From the NCBI RefSeq assembly GCF_006335125.1, contig NZ_VDMO01000014.1:1-64000 (forward strand): a stretch of 64,000 bases of DNA. Direction: 5' to 3'. This DNA comes from Deinococcus radiopugnans ATCC 19172 (GTDB taxonomy: Bacteria > Deinococcota > Deinococci > Deinococcales > Deinococcaceae). Position 1 is the stretch's first letter, and every line of letters begins with the position of its first letter. The notes under the pieces were generated by a model, which saw only the letters and a list, made by a program, of their open reading frames with translations, made no database searches and was not told the DNA's origin. Positions 1 to 15,858 of this stretch are shown one piece after another. The position numbers and the translations under genes were made by a program.

Positions 1-292
1 AGGCGGCGGGTTTTGGTGGCTTCACACCTCAAAACACCGCCATTTCTCGTTTCTGTCGAGGGACAGACCGGAAGGTGACCTTCCCGCCGTCTGGGACGAC
101 TAAAAAATGAAGTTGTCAGCTACCGAGTATACGAGCATCTTTTTTGTCAAAAAAGTGAGATTCCATCTTTTTACAAATATTCTCAGCTTCTCCTCTACTC
201 AATATTTCTACTTCCATACTATACCTCCTGATAAAAATAGCCAAGGGCTAAGTTTTCTGCTTCACATTTGAAGAATACTTATATGACTAGCT
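1..292. other. AT-rich island edge without an intact gene
   Basis: Bases 116 to about 292 are strongly AT-rich compared with the GC-rich sequence that fills the rest of the window. Bases 1 to 100 are again GC-rich, so there is a composition boundary near base 110. The only coding signal I can read is the broken gene start at 116-217 on the minus strand. A small near-palindrome (arms 70-75 and 79-84) lies in the GC-rich part. No transposase, terminal repeat or RNA gene is recognisable. I read this as the edge of a decayed transferred segment. Confidence 0.5.
116..217 (-). pseudogene. N-terminal remnant of an AlbA_2/Schlafen-like ATP-binding protein
   Basis: A strong ribosome binding site (AGGAGG) lies 6 bases before an ATG at 217. 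The reading frame then gives 33 residues ending in TGA. The segment ENICKKMESHFFDKKDARI resembles, from memory, the start of AlbA_2-domain proteins (putative DNA/ATP-binding regulators found in many mobile regions), which normally run to several hundred residues. The frame stops just where AT-rich DNA gives way to GC-rich DNA, so the rest of the gene appears to have been lost. The family call rests on a short match and is tentative. Confidence 0.4.
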
Positions 293-664
293 CTAATGTA
301 GTAATTCCTCATCAAACCGCTGAACTTCCACCCTCTCCCCACTCGGCCCCTGCGCGTAGAAGTGGTAAATCCCGTACTCGGCGTTGTGCTTCGGCGCGGT
401 CTCTGCCGTCACGCCCGCCGCCATCAGCCGTTCGTACACGCCGTCCACGTCGTCCGTCACCAGCGTCAGGACGACGGTGGGCGGCAGGGTTACGGCTTCG
501 CGCAGGCAAAAGCCCAGGAACCCGCCGCCCGCCACCGCGTAGATGTGGCAGGTGCCCTGATCCCGCGCCAGCGTCAGCCCCAGCGTGCCGACATAGAAGC
601 GGTGCGTGGCCGCCAGATCGGTGGTGGGGTAAAAGCCGATAAAGGCGTCGAAGGTGGGGGACAT
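293..664 (-). CDS. VOC (glyoxalase/bleomycin-resistance fold) family protein
   Basis: A 123-residue protein with the single betaalphabetabetabeta-type VOC fold. It begins with a FDAFIGFYPTTDLAATHRFY opening, has a central GFCLRE strand, and ends with the GPSGERVEVQRF strand that usually carries the last metal or substrate ligand. VOC proteins act as dimeric metal-dependent dioxygenases, isomerases or drug-binding proteins; the substrate here cannot be told. The start at 664 is preferred over longer frames because a TATCCT box lies 5 bases before the ATG (670-675), a leaderless layout. The last codons are AT-richer because the gene borders the AT-rich segment. Confidence 0.75.
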   Translation of the reverse strand: MSPTFDAFIGFYPTTDLAATHRFYVGTLGLTLARDQGTCHIYAVAGGGFLGFCLREAVTLPPTVVLTLVTDDVDGVYERLMAAGVTAETAPKHNAEYGIYHFYAQGPSGERVEVQRFDEELLH

Positions 665-772
665 ACGCCAGGATAGCGGGCGGGGGCGGGGCAGGTCAGA
701 CGGTTTGCATGGGCAGCCCCAGCGCGGGCGGCCTGTCCACAGCAGGCGTGCGGGGGGCGTATCCTCGCCACC

Positions 773-1447
773 ATGACCCCCACCGTCTTTCTGGACATGA
801 ACGAGACGCTGCTGGATCTCTCGGCGCTGGACGGGCTGTTCGTGGCGGCGTTCGGCGATCCGGGGGCCAGAACGCAGTGGTTTGGCCTGCTGCTGCAACT
901 GGCCCTGACCCACACGCTGCTGGGCGAGTACCGCGATTTCTCGGCGCTGGGCGGCGCGGCGCTGCGGGCGCTGGGCGAGGCCCGTGGGCTGGAGATCAGC
1001 GGGCAGTTTCAGGACGAGCTGTCGGCGGGCGTGCGGATGCTCCCGGCGCACCCCGACACCCGCGAGGGACTGGAAATCCTGCGCGCGGGCGGGGCGCGGC
1101 TGGTCTGCCTGACCAACAACCCCCAGCCCGTGCTGGACGCCCAGCTGGAAGGCGCGGGCTTTGCCGATCTGATCGACGGCGCGGTGTCGGTGGATCCGGG
1201 CCAGATGCTCAAGCCGGGGCGGGCCGCCTACGAGTACGGCCTGTCGCGCACCGGGGCGCACGCCCACGACAGCTGGCTGCTGGCGGCGCACGCCTGGGAT
1301 ATTGCGGGGGCCAAAGCGGCGGGATTGCGAACCGCCTTTGTGGAACGCCCCGGTCAGGCCCAGAATCCGCTGATGCGCGCCGACATCGCGGGGCCGCTGC
1401 CCGCCGTGGCCCGCGCGCTGATCGGGCGGCTGGGCGGCCAGGCATGA
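773..1447 (+). CDS. HAD-superfamily hydrolase
   Basis: A 224-residue haloacid dehalogenase-fold protein. Motif I is DMNETLLD with the nucleophile Asp8; the usual second Asp is replaced by Asn10, which fits type II haloacid-dehalogenase-like members better than classical phosphatases. Motif II is LTNN (Thr114), and motif III has Lys147 in LKPGR. The cap lies after motif I. Substrate unknown. A TATCCT box at 760-765 sits 7 bases before the ATG, so the mRNA is probably leaderless. The stop overlaps the start of the next gene (ATGA), indicating coupled translation. Confidence 0.75.
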   Translation: MTPTVFLDMNETLLDLSALDGLFVAAFGDPGARTQWFGLLLQLALTHTLLGEYRDFSALGGAALRALGEARGLEISGQFQDELSAGVRMLPAHPDTREGLEILRAGGARLVCLTNNPQPVLDAQLEGAGFADLIDGAVSVDPGQMLKPGRAAYEYGLSRTGAHAHDSWLLAAHAWDIAGAKAAGLRTAFVERPGQAQNPLMRADIAGPLPAVARALIGRLGGQA

Positions 1448-1653
1448 TTCCGGCCCGGTCACAGCTTCGCCCCGGCCTGACCGTAGACATCGTGCAGAAG
1501 CACCACCAGCGGGGCGGGCAACTCACGCGCGGCGTGGTGGCGCAGCTGCTGACCAGTTCGGCCACGCACCCGCACGGCATCAAGGTGCGCCTGACCAGCG
1601 GCGAGGTGGGGCGCGTGCAGGCGCTGGTGACCTCTGAATCTGAGCGCCCCTGA
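1444..1653 (+). CDS. YwbE family protein
   Basis: A 69-residue protein matching the small YwbE family: RPGLTVDIVQKHHQRGGQLT near the N-terminus, then HPHGIKVRLTSGEVGRVQ. These are short basic beta-rich proteins of unknown function, found across bacteria. The ATG overlaps the stop of the upstream HAD gene, so the two form a small operon. Length and motif order fit the family throughout, with no sign of truncation. Confidence 0.8.
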   Translation: MIPARSQLRPGLTVDIVQKHHQRGGQLTRGVVAQLLTSSATHPHGIKVRLTSGEVGRVQALVTSESERP

Positions 1654-1680
1654 ATGAAGCGGCTCTGAATGAAGCGGCTC
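1651..1680 (+). repeat. 15-bp tandem duplication
   Basis: Two perfect head-to-tail copies of TGAATGAAGCGGCTC. The first copy supplies the stop codon of the YwbE gene. It looks like a recent slip duplication and has no evident function. Confidence 0.8.
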
Positions 1681-1744
1681 TGACGGTCTTTCTCACTCGC
1701 TGTCGCGGTCTCCCTCTTAACGTGCAGGGACAGGAGGGATTCCC

Positions 1745-2035
1745 ATGCCAGACGCCTGGAGCAAGAAGGATGAACGCCAGTACCAGCACGTCAAGGACAG
1801 CGAGCTGAAGCGCGGCGAGAGCGAAGACCGCGCCGAGGAGATCGCGGGCCGCACGGTCAACAAGCACCGCCGCGAGGAGGGCCGCACGCCGAACAAGCGC
1901 ACCCAGGGCACCGGCAACCCGGGCGCCGCGCTGTCTGACCTGACCCGCGACGAGCTGTACAACCGCGCCAGGGAAAAGAACATCAAGGGCCGCAGCAAGA
2001 TGAGCAAGGCGGAGCTGGTGGAGGCGCTGGACTAG
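1745..2035 (+). CDS. Rho-N/SAP-like domain protein, plasmid-stabilisation type
   Basis: A 96-residue, highly charged protein. The N-terminal half (KKDERQYQHVKDSELKRGES followed by EEIAGRTVNKHRREEGRTPN) is typical of a widespread small family often annotated as plasmid stabilisation or Rho-termination-factor N-terminal-domain proteins. The C-terminal part, LTRDELYNRAREKNIKGRSK through ELVEALD, is the helical Rho-N/SAP-like nucleic-acid-binding motif. Function is unproven; a nucleic-acid-binding role is inferred. A good AGGAGGG ribosome site precedes the ATG. Confidence 0.75.
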   Translation: MPDAWSKKDERQYQHVKDSELKRGESEDRAEEIAGRTVNKHRREEGRTPNKRTQGTGNPGAALSDLTRDELYNRAREKNIKGRSKMSKAELVEALD

Positions 2036-2105
2036 GGGGCTGGGGGCCTGAAGCACAGGCCAAAGCCGACACCCCCTGTCCTGTATTGGGCTTAGGCTCT
2101 GGGGC

Positions 2106-2678
2106 ATGAGCGAAATTCTGCTGTTCCACCATGCCCAGGGCCTGACGTCCGGCGTCGTCGCTTTCGCGGACGCCTTGCGGAAGGCGGGCCACACCGTGCA
2201 TACCCCCGATCTTTACGGGGGTCAGACCTTTGACACCCTGGACGATGGCATAGCCCACGCGAAGAAAGTCGGCTTCGGCAAGCTCGCGCAGAGTGGGGTG
2301 GACGCGGCCCAGAACCTTCCCAGTGCGCTCGTCTACGCCGGGTTCTCGCTGGGGGTTTCGCCCGCGCAGCAGCTCGCGCAGACCCGGCCCGGCGCCACGG
2401 GGGCGCTGCTCTTTCACGGCTGCCTGCCCGTCTCGGAGTTCGGCGCGTCGTGGCCGTCCGCCGTGCCGGTGCAGGTTCACGCGATGGAACACGATCCCTT
2501 TTTCGAGGAAGACGCCGAGGCGGCCCACGCCCTGGTGCAAGACGCGTCAGAGGGCGAACTGTTCCTCTACCCCGGAGACCAGCACCTGTTTACAGACCGC
2601 AGCCTGCCCGCCTACGACGAGGCCGCCACCTCGCTGCTGATGCGGCGGGTGCTGGCGTTCCTGCACAATCTGAGCTGA
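2106..2678 (+). CDS. Dienelactone hydrolase family protein
   Basis: A 190-residue alpha/beta hydrolase of dienelactone hydrolase type. The predicted triad is Ser81 (GFSLG), Asp130 (EHDPFF) and His160 (GDQHLF). Classical dienelactone hydrolases use Cys at the nucleophile position, so this is the serine variant and probably has a different ester or lactone substrate. Length is close to the family's short form. A TAGGCT box at 2093-2098 lies 7 bases before the ATG with no ribosome site, suggesting a leaderless transcript. Confidence 0.8.
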   Translation: MSEILLFHHAQGLTSGVVAFADALRKAGHTVHTPDLYGGQTFDTLDDGIAHAKKVGFGKLAQSGVDAAQNLPSALVYAGFSLGVSPAQQLAQTRPGATGALLFHGCLPVSEFGASWPSAVPVQVHAMEHDPFFEEDAEAAHALVQDASEGELFLYPGDQHLFTDRSLPAYDEAATSLLMRRVLAFLHNLS

Positions 2679-2721
2679 CCGGCGGCGCGGCGGGACGCTC
2701 AGGCGTGAATGCGGCGCCCCC

Positions 2722-2961
2722 TCAGGCCTGCGCCCGGCGGCGCGGCAGCGTGATGCCCAGGCCCAGCAGCAGGCCGCCCACCACCGCCAATACGTAGGTG
2801 ATCAGCACGTTGTTCAGCGGGGTGGGAAAGCTGGTGGAGCGGTTGGCGTTGGCGACGGCGTGCAGCTGGTTGATGTCGATGACGTCCTTGCCCAGCAGCA
2901 GCAGCGAGGCCACCAGCGCCACCAGCCCCAGCGCCACCACGATGCGGGAAACGATTTTCAT
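2722..2961 (-). CDS. Small two-helix membrane protein
   Basis: A 79-residue protein with two hydrophobic segments: residues 4-24 (IVSRIVVALGLVALVASLLL) and about 50-70 (NNVLITYVLAVVGGLLLGLG), separated by a polar loop. It ends with a basic tail. I do not recognise the family. A TAAGAT box at 2968-2973 sits 6 bases before the ATG. It is divergent from sucA, so both promoters share the 114-base gap between them. Confidence 0.6.
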   Translation of the reverse strand: MKIVSRIVVALGLVALVASLLLLGKDVIDINQLHAVANANRSTSFPTPLNNVLITYVLAVVGGLLLGLGITLPRRRAQA

Positions 2962-3075
2962 GGCTGCATCTTACGGGCTGGCCTGTCACCCGGGTGGGAA
3001 CCCCTGCCTGACCCCTTGAGGGGGACTTCAGAGGGCACCTTTCGGGGGCGGCAGAAGGGTATGCTAGGAGGCGTT

Positions 3076-5928
<2,853 letters not shown>

Positions 5929-5944
5929 GGCTGACGGTTCAGAG

Positions 5945-5983
5945 GGCAGGGCCGGAATGACTTTCACTCCGGCCCTGCCTTTT
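5945..5983 (+). terminator. Intrinsic terminator of sucA
   Basis: A perfect 12-bp GC-rich stem (GGCAGGGCCGGA paired with its complement at 5968-5979) with an 11-base loop, followed by TTTT. It begins 17 bases after the sucA stop, so sucA is a single-gene unit. Confidence 0.85.
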
Positions 5984-6071
5984 GTAGTGGATCTTGTCGT
6001 AGGTCGAGGGTCTTTGCCCTTCCAGCTGATCCGGCCAGCCCTGAAGGCGCCGACGAAGGTCAGCGAAGGCG

Positions 6072-8087
<2,016 letters not shown>

Positions 8088-8148
8088 GGGGGAAACCTCC
8101 AGATGGGAAAGCGGGAGCAGTGGCAGACGCCGAAGCGTTTCCCACAGT

Positions 8149-8165
8149 TTACGCTCCGGACATAA
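8149..8165 (-). promoter_or_regulatory. RDRM-like operator upstream of uvrB
   Basis: Read on the minus strand the 17 bases are TTATGTCCGGAGCGTAA. The described radiation/desiccation response motif is close to TTATGTCATTGACATAA, so the left half-site TTATGTC is exact and the right half differs at one base (CGTAA for CATAA). It lies 61 bases before the uvrB ATG, with a TACACT -10-like box just upstream. RDRM is bound by the repressor DdrO, which the protease IrrE/PprI cleaves after damage. Confidence 0.75.
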
Positions 8166-8291
8166 GAGGAGTGTAGGCCAGATGGCGCATTTGAGAGACG
8201 GGCAAATGTGTGTTCGTCTCCCGGCCCCGAAGCTGTTGGCCTGCCCTCGGACGACTGATGATCAGGGCGCGCTGCATCACCTGAAGGAGGG

Positions 8292-9197
8292 CTATTCGGC
8301 TGGCTGGCCCTTCGCTGCCCCCAGCATCTCCTCCGCCACGCTTAAAAACGCCCGCACCACCGGATTGCGGCCCTCGTCGCGCCGCCACACGGCCACGATG
8401 TCCACCAGCGGGGCGTCCTCGACGGGGCGGTAGACCACGCCGGGCAGCGACAGGCGGTTGAAAAACTCGATGGGCAGAAACACGCCCACGCCCGCCGCCA
8501 CCAGCGACAGCAGCGTGGGCACCTCGATGGCCTCCTGCACGACGTTGGGGGTGAAGCCGGCCCCGGCACACCAGCGCATCACCTGATCGAAATAGGTGGC
8601 GCGCAACTGACGCGGAAAGAACACGAAGGGTTCGGGGGCCAGATCGGAAATCTTGAGCCGGCGCTTGCGGGCCAGCGGGTGCCCGGCAGGCAGGGCCGCC
8701 ACCAGCGGCTGCCGCCAGAGGGGGCGCGAATCCAGATTGGGCGCGCGAACGGGGAGCAGCATCAACCCCACGTCCAGCACGCCGCCGCGCAGCCCCGCCT
8801 CCTGCTCATGCGCGGTCAGTTCGCGCAGATCGACGCTGACGTTCGGGTACAGCTCGCGGAAGCGGCGCACGATTTCCGGCAGCCCACCGAAGGCCAGCCC
8901 ACTCACGAAGCCCACGGTCAGGCGGCCCACCTCGCCCCGTGCGGCGCGGCGGGCGCGCTCCACCGTCTGCGCGGCCAGCGCCAGCGTCTCGCGGGCGCCC
9001 ACCAGAAACTCCTGCCCGGCTGGCGTGAGTTGCACCCGGCGGGTGGTTCGCAGCACCAGCGGCACGCCCACCTCTTCCTCCAGGTTGCGGACGCTGTTGC
9101 TCAGGGCCTGCTGCACCACGAAGACACGCTCGGCGGCGCGCCCGAAGTGTTCCTCCTCGGCCAGCGCGACGAAATGGCGCAGGTGACGCAGTTCCAT
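8292..9197 (-). CDS. LysR family transcriptional regulator
   Basis: A 301-residue regulator. Residues 1-60 form the winged helix-turn-helix ([20 protein letters not shown], then [16 protein letters not shown]). The rest is the two-lobed periplasmic-binding-like effector domain ([23 protein letters not shown]). The start at 9197 matches the canonical LysR opening; longer frames add unrelated residues. It lies downstream of purF on the same strand, 93 bases apart. Its target and inducer are unknown. LysR genes usually regulate a divergent neighbour, but here the upstream neighbour is purF in the same direction. Confidence 0.85.
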   Translation of the reverse strand: MELRHLRHFVALAEEEHFGRAAERVFVVQQALSNSVRNLEEEVGVPLVLRTTRRVQLTPAGQEFLVGARETLALAAQTVERARRAARGEVGRLTVGFVSGLAFGGLPEIVRRFRELYPNVSVDLRELTAHEQEAGLRGGVLDVGLMLLPVRAPNLDSRPLWRQPLVAALPAGHPLARKRRLKISDLAPEPFVFFPRQLRATYFDQVMRWCAGAGFTPNVVQEAIEVPTLLSLVAAGVGVFLPIEFFNRLSLPGVVYRPVEDAPLVDIVAVWRRDEGRNPVVRAFLSVAEEMLGAAKGQPAE

Positions 9198-9290
9198 GTG
9201 CGCCCAGCTTGCCACATCGGGTGGGCGGAATGTCAAAGGCCCCGATCAGGGGGCCATCAACGTCCAGACGCGCATCTGCGGCGGGTGGCC

Positions 9291-10745
<1,455 letters not shown>

Positions 10746-10808
10746 GGGTGGCTCCGGGGAGACAGAGGGAGGCAAGAGGACTTGCCAAATTTAGGGTCTG
10801 CCCCGTGG

Positions 10809-10855
10809 CCCCCTCACCCCCGGCCCCTCTCCCACGGGGGGAGAGGGGAGAAGGG
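10809..10855 (+). repeat. REP-like repeat, upstream copy flanking DUF559
   Basis: A 47-bp G/C-skewed sequence containing a hairpin (CCCCTCTCCC against GGGAGAGGGG) plus a tail with TCACCCCCGG. It is the inverted counterpart of 11225-11271, identical at 44 of 47 positions. It ends 14 bases before the DUF559 start codon. Confidence 0.85.
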
Positions 10856-10858
10856 CGG

Positions 10859-10864
10859 TAGATT
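10859..10864 (+). promoter_or_regulatory. Leaderless -10 box for DUF559 gene
   Basis: TAGATT lies 5 bases before the ATG at 10870, with no ribosome site between them. The box starts 3 bases after the repeat ends, so the repeat would occupy the -35 region. Confidence 0.5.
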
Positions 10865-10869
10865 GCGCT

Positions 10870-11220
10870 ATGGCAACGCGCAACGTGACGCGGGGAACGC
10901 TGAGGGCGCGTGAATTGCGGCGGGATCAAACGCCAACGGAGCACAGGCTCTGGCGTGCTTTGCGAGGACGCTTCCTGAATGCGAAGTTCCGCCGCCAGTG
11001 GCCTATTGCTGGCTACATCGTTGATTTCGTCTGTTTTGAAGCGCGTCTGATCGTCGAACTGGACGGCTCTCAACATGCCGAAGATGCCGCCAGAGCTTAT
11101 GACGAGGCGCGCACTCAAGTCCTGGAAGCAGGCGGTTTCAAGGTGTTGCGGTTCTGGAACAATGAAGTTAGCAGCAACCTTAGAGGCGTTTTGGAGGCCA
11201 TCAACCTTCATCTGCAATAA
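10870..11220 (+). CDS. DUF559 Vsr-like endonuclease-fold protein
   Basis: A 116-residue protein of the DUF559 family, related to very-short-patch-repair nucleases. The PD-(D/E)XK core is visible as GYIVDFVCFEARLIVELDGS, with Asp in IVDF and Glu-x-Asp in VELD, followed by QHAE and the terminal VLRFWNNEV strand. The N-terminal helix LRRDQTPTEHRLWRALRGR is typical. It is transcribed against the surrounding pur genes and framed within 15 bases upstream and 5 bases downstream by inverted copies of one repeat. Role unproven; DNA nicking or repeat processing is an inference. Confidence 0.85.
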   Translation: MATRNVTRGTLRARELRRDQTPTEHRLWRALRGRFLNAKFRRQWPIAGYIVDFVCFEARLIVELDGSQHAEDAARAYDEARTQVLEAGGFKVLRFWNNEVSSNLRGVLEAINLHLQ

Positions 11221-11224
11221 GTCA

Positions 11225-11271
11225 CCTTTCTCCCCTCTCCCCTTGTGGGAGAGGGGCCGGGGGTGAGGGGG
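11225..11271 (-). repeat. REP-like repeat, downstream copy flanking DUF559
   Basis: Inverted copy of 10809-10855, with mismatches at 3 of 47 positions. It starts 5 bases after the DUF559 stop and ends 26 bases before the 3' end of purL. Together the copies delimit a 463-bp cassette. Confidence 0.85.
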
Positions 11272-11297
11272 ACACCCCGCCAACGTTCCCGCCCAAT

Positions 11298-13538
<2,241 letters not shown>

Positions 13539-13558
13539 GGACTCACCTCGGGAGAGCA

Positions 13559-14305
13559 TTAGTTTTTGGCTGGATATTTGAGCTTGAGAAGGGTTGGGCT
13601 GACAATCTCAATTTCAACCACATCCATAACTCGGTAATGTTTTTGGAACCATTTTTTCAAGCCCTCACCCTTGACGCTAATACGAGCCGTGCCGTTGAGA
13701 TTGGCCCGCCTGTTGACGTTGCCAGTGAATGTCACACTGGCATCTCCAGCGATGATCTTGATTTCGCCCTCGTCACCGCGGATAAACTGGTCATACGCGC
13801 GGACAACATTAAAGAAACCCTTTTCGTAATAGGTCCTTTGCAGAGTCAATTTAAAGATCGCTTTCTTCCGCATCCAATCAAATGCGTCAGGCATCAAAGC
13901 CTGTGCCACGGCATTAAGCTGGTCATCAAAACTGAGGAATTGCAACGTCTGTGTCTCTCGGATAATCAAGGCAGAGGCCAAGTGAAGGGCATCCATCGCA
14001 CGCAGACCAGCGTGGGCTTTGAGAAGCTGGCTGGCGCGCGTGGACACGGAGTTCACGACGGCGATCTGGGTCACGGATTGCCAGTCCCGTTCGAAATCGG
14101 TGAAGTGCTCCTGGTAATCGGCCTCACTCACGCGGCCCTGATGGAAATTGCGGGCGAAGGCGCTGGCAACTTCGGCAAAAGCAATGGCAGAACTCGCCAC
14201 CTCATCGGCATTGTCGGCCAGCGCTATAACCTGCTGGCGCTTCGCCTCGTCCTCGCGCAGATAGAGCTTGGCAAGGGCGCTGGAATCCAGATAGAGAACG
14301 CTCAA
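13559..14305 (-). CDS. PIN-domain toxin with extra C-terminal domain
   Basis: A 248-residue protein. Residues 1-140 are a VapC-type PIN ribonuclease with all four acids visible: Asp7 ([11 protein letters not shown]), Glu45 (AFAEVASAF), Asp105 (RAMDALHLA) and Asp127/128 (SFDD). Residues about 145-248 form a further domain ([35 protein letters not shown] and [14 protein letters not shown]) that ordinary VapC toxins of about 130-140 residues lack and that I cannot assign. The start is TTG at 14305, overlapping the antitoxin stop (TTGA). Base use is AT-richer than the flanking pur genes, suggesting transfer. Confidence 0.75.
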   Translation of the reverse strand: MSVLYLDSSALAKLYLREDEAKRQQVIALADNADEVASSAIAFAEVASAFARNFHQGRVSEADYQEHFTDFERDWQSVTQIAVVNSVSTRASQLLKAHAGLRAMDALHLASALIIRETQTLQFLSFDDQLNAVAQALMPDAFDWMRKKAIFKLTLQRTYYEKGFFNVVRAYDQFIRGDEGEIKIIAGDASVTFTGNVNRRANLNGTARISVKGEGLKKWFQKHYRVMDVVEIEIVSPTLLKLKYPAKN

Positions 14306-14682
14306 GGAAGCTGCCTGCCCCGGCCTTCGGCAATGATCTGCTCCACGGTTGGCCCGCCCTCAATAGACACGGCCCGCCCGCTGTACTGGAACTTTTTCGC
14401 TTTACTGGGATCGTAGACAGGCGCTTCATCCGCTACCTGCAAATGGGCGAGTGGGGAGGGCTTATCTTCCAGCATCTCCGCAAACTCCACTTTCTTCCCG
14501 GTCAACTGTTCCAACGCTTTCATCAGCACCCCAACCGTCGTGAGGTCAATACGCTGTGCCGGACGCCGAGCCAGCGCATAGACTGTATTCGGCGCAACCC
14601 GTCCCTCCACCTCTTTGACCAGACGGTAGGCAGTGATGTTGTGCTGCTCCAGATAGCTTCCGAGATTCAGCTTCAGCGTCAT
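14302..14682 (-). CDS. XRE-type HTH antitoxin of the PIN module
   Basis: A 126-residue protein. Residues about 5-62 form a Cro/C1-type helix-turn-helix (LGSYLEQHNITAYRLVKEVE, then VAPNTVYALARR). The C-terminal part (VYDPSKAKKF, SIEGGPTVEQIIAEGRGRQ) probably wraps the PIN toxin, as antitoxin tails do. It overlaps the toxin start by four bases. No Shine-Dalgarno precedes the ATG; instead a perfect 13-bp inverted repeat runs into the start codon, which predicts autorepression. Pairing an XRE antitoxin with a PIN toxin is less usual than AbrB, RHH or Phd partners. Confidence 0.7.
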   Translation of the reverse strand: MTLKLNLGSYLEQHNITAYRLVKEVEGRVAPNTVYALARRPAQRIDLTTVGVLMKALEQLTGKKVEFAEMLEDKPSPLAHLQVADEAPVYDPSKAKKFQYSGRAVSIEGGPTVEQIIAEGRGRQLP

Positions 14683-14719
14683 ACTATCAACTTATCATAC
14701 TGCAAGAAGTTGATAGTAT
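14681..14719 (-). promoter_or_regulatory. Perfect inverted-repeat operator of the XRE-PIN module
   Basis: Arms ATACTATCAACTT (14681-14693) and AAGTTGATAGTAT (14707-14719) are perfect complements separated by 13 bases. The proximal arm includes two bases of the antitoxin start codon. On the minus strand the distal arm carries TATACT (14715-14720) and the spacer carries TATGAT (14694-14699), so bound repressor would cover the promoter and start codon. Confidence 0.8.
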
Positions 14720-14722
14720 AGT

Positions 14723-15193
14723 TCAAGCCTTCTGCCCCAGCACCACTTGGCCCCGGTGATAGGCCACATGCCGCAGGTGCAGTCCCACGGCAGCCAGGCG
14801 CGGGCGTTCGCCGCCTGGGGCGCTGGGCGAAAAGGTCATGCCCTCCATATCGGCGTCGCTGGCGTTTTGCAGGTAAGCCACAGCTTGCGCCCCCACCATC
14901 TCCAGCCGCGCCAGAATGTCGGCTTTGGAGGCGTCCTCCCGCACAGGGGCAGCGTCCGTTTTCATGGCCTGCGCCCAGGCCTTGTCCTCCCAGCCCAGGT
15001 AGTGGTAGTTGGCCGTCCGGTCACCCAGCACCGTCAGCCGCAGCCAGTCGGCAATGTGCAGCGCGTGCCACGCGGGGCTGTGGCCCAGGCGATCAACGCC
15101 AAACGCGTCTTCCGGGATGCCGGCCAGCACCGCGCGGAAGGCGGCGAGTTCGGTGCGGTAGTTGTCGGCCAGGAACTCCTGAAGACCCATCAT
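14723..15193 (-). CDS. DinB family protein
   Basis: A 156-residue four-helix-bundle protein of the DinB/YfiT superfamily, metal-binding enzymes that include thiol-dependent transferases. The putative metal histidines are in [12 protein letters not shown] (His43, His46) and in the C-terminal [16 protein letters not shown]. The start ATGATG overlaps the purQ stop, so it is co-transcribed with purQ. Its link to purine synthesis is only positional. Substrate unknown. Confidence 0.75.
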   Translation of the reverse strand: MMGLQEFLADNYRTELAAFRAVLAGIPEDAFGVDRLGHSPAWHALHIADWLRLTVLGDRTANYHYLGWEDKAWAQAMKTDAAPVREDASKADILARLEMVGAQAVAYLQNASDADMEGMTFSPSAPGGERPRLAAVGLHLRHVAYHRGQVVLGQKA

Positions 15194-15858
15194 TTGACCA
15201 GCGCTCCTTGCAGGCTCTGAAAGACGCCGCGCCCGTCCTCGCCGCCCAATAGCGCCTCTACGGCCCGCTCCGGGTGGGGCATCATGCCCAGCACGTTGCC
15301 GCGCTCGTTGACGATTCCGGCGATGTCGTTGAGGCTGCCGTTGGGGTTGTCCAGGTAACGGAACACCACGCGGCCCTCGCCCTCCAGCCGCGCCACGGTT
15401 TCGGCATCGGCGTAGTAGTTGCCCTCGCCGTGCGCAATGGGGATTTCAATGGTCTGGCCCTTCTGGTAGGCCGAGGTAAACGCCGTCGCGGTGTTCTCCA
15501 CGCGCAGATGCACCGGCGCACAGTGAAAGTGCAGGTCACGGTTGCGGCCCAGCGCGCCGGGCAGCAGCCCCGCCTCGGTCAGCACCTGAAAGCCGTTGCA
15601 CACGCCCAGCACGAAGCCGCCGCGTTCGGCGTGTGCTTTCACCGCTGCCATAATCGGGCTGCGGGCGGCAATCGCGCCGCTGCGCAGGTGATCGCCGTAG
15701 GAAAAGCCACCGGGAACGAAGACCAGTTCAGTGCCATTTGGCAGCCCCGCTTCGGTGTGCCACACGAACTGCGCGTCCGAATCCAGGGTCAGGCGGGCAG
15801 CGTGCAGGGCGTCGGCGTCGCAGTTGGAGCCGGGGAATTGAATCACTGCCGTTTTCAT
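15190..15858 (-). CDS. purQ: Phosphoribosylformylglycinamidine synthase subunit PurQ
   Basis: A 222-residue class I glutaminase that feeds ammonia to PurL. The nucleophile is Cys87 in [11 protein letters not shown], and the catalytic His-Glu pair is in [11 protein letters not shown] near the C-terminus. The N-terminus [16 protein letters not shown] and the oxyanion strand [19 protein letters not shown] are family signatures. The ATG overlaps the upstream cupin stop (ATGA) and the stop overlaps the DinB start, so translation is coupled along the operon. Confidence 0.95.
   Translation of the reverse strand: MKTAVIQFPGSNCDADALHAARLTLDSDAQFVWHTEAGLPNGTELVFVPGGFSYGDHLRSGAIAARSPIMAAVKAHAERGGFVLGVCNGFQVLTEAGLLPGALGRNRDLHFHCAPVHLRVENTATAFTSAYQKGQTIEIPIAHGEGNYYADAETVARLEGEGRVVFRYLDNPNGSLNDIAGIVNERGNVLGMMPHPERAVEALLGGEDGRGVFQSLQGALVK

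Noticed and set aside
1..100. Short frames on the plus strand at the left edge, one ending GDLPAVWDD
   Set aside because: Only about 33 codons are visible and no family is recognised. It could be the end of a gene outside the window, but nothing supports it.
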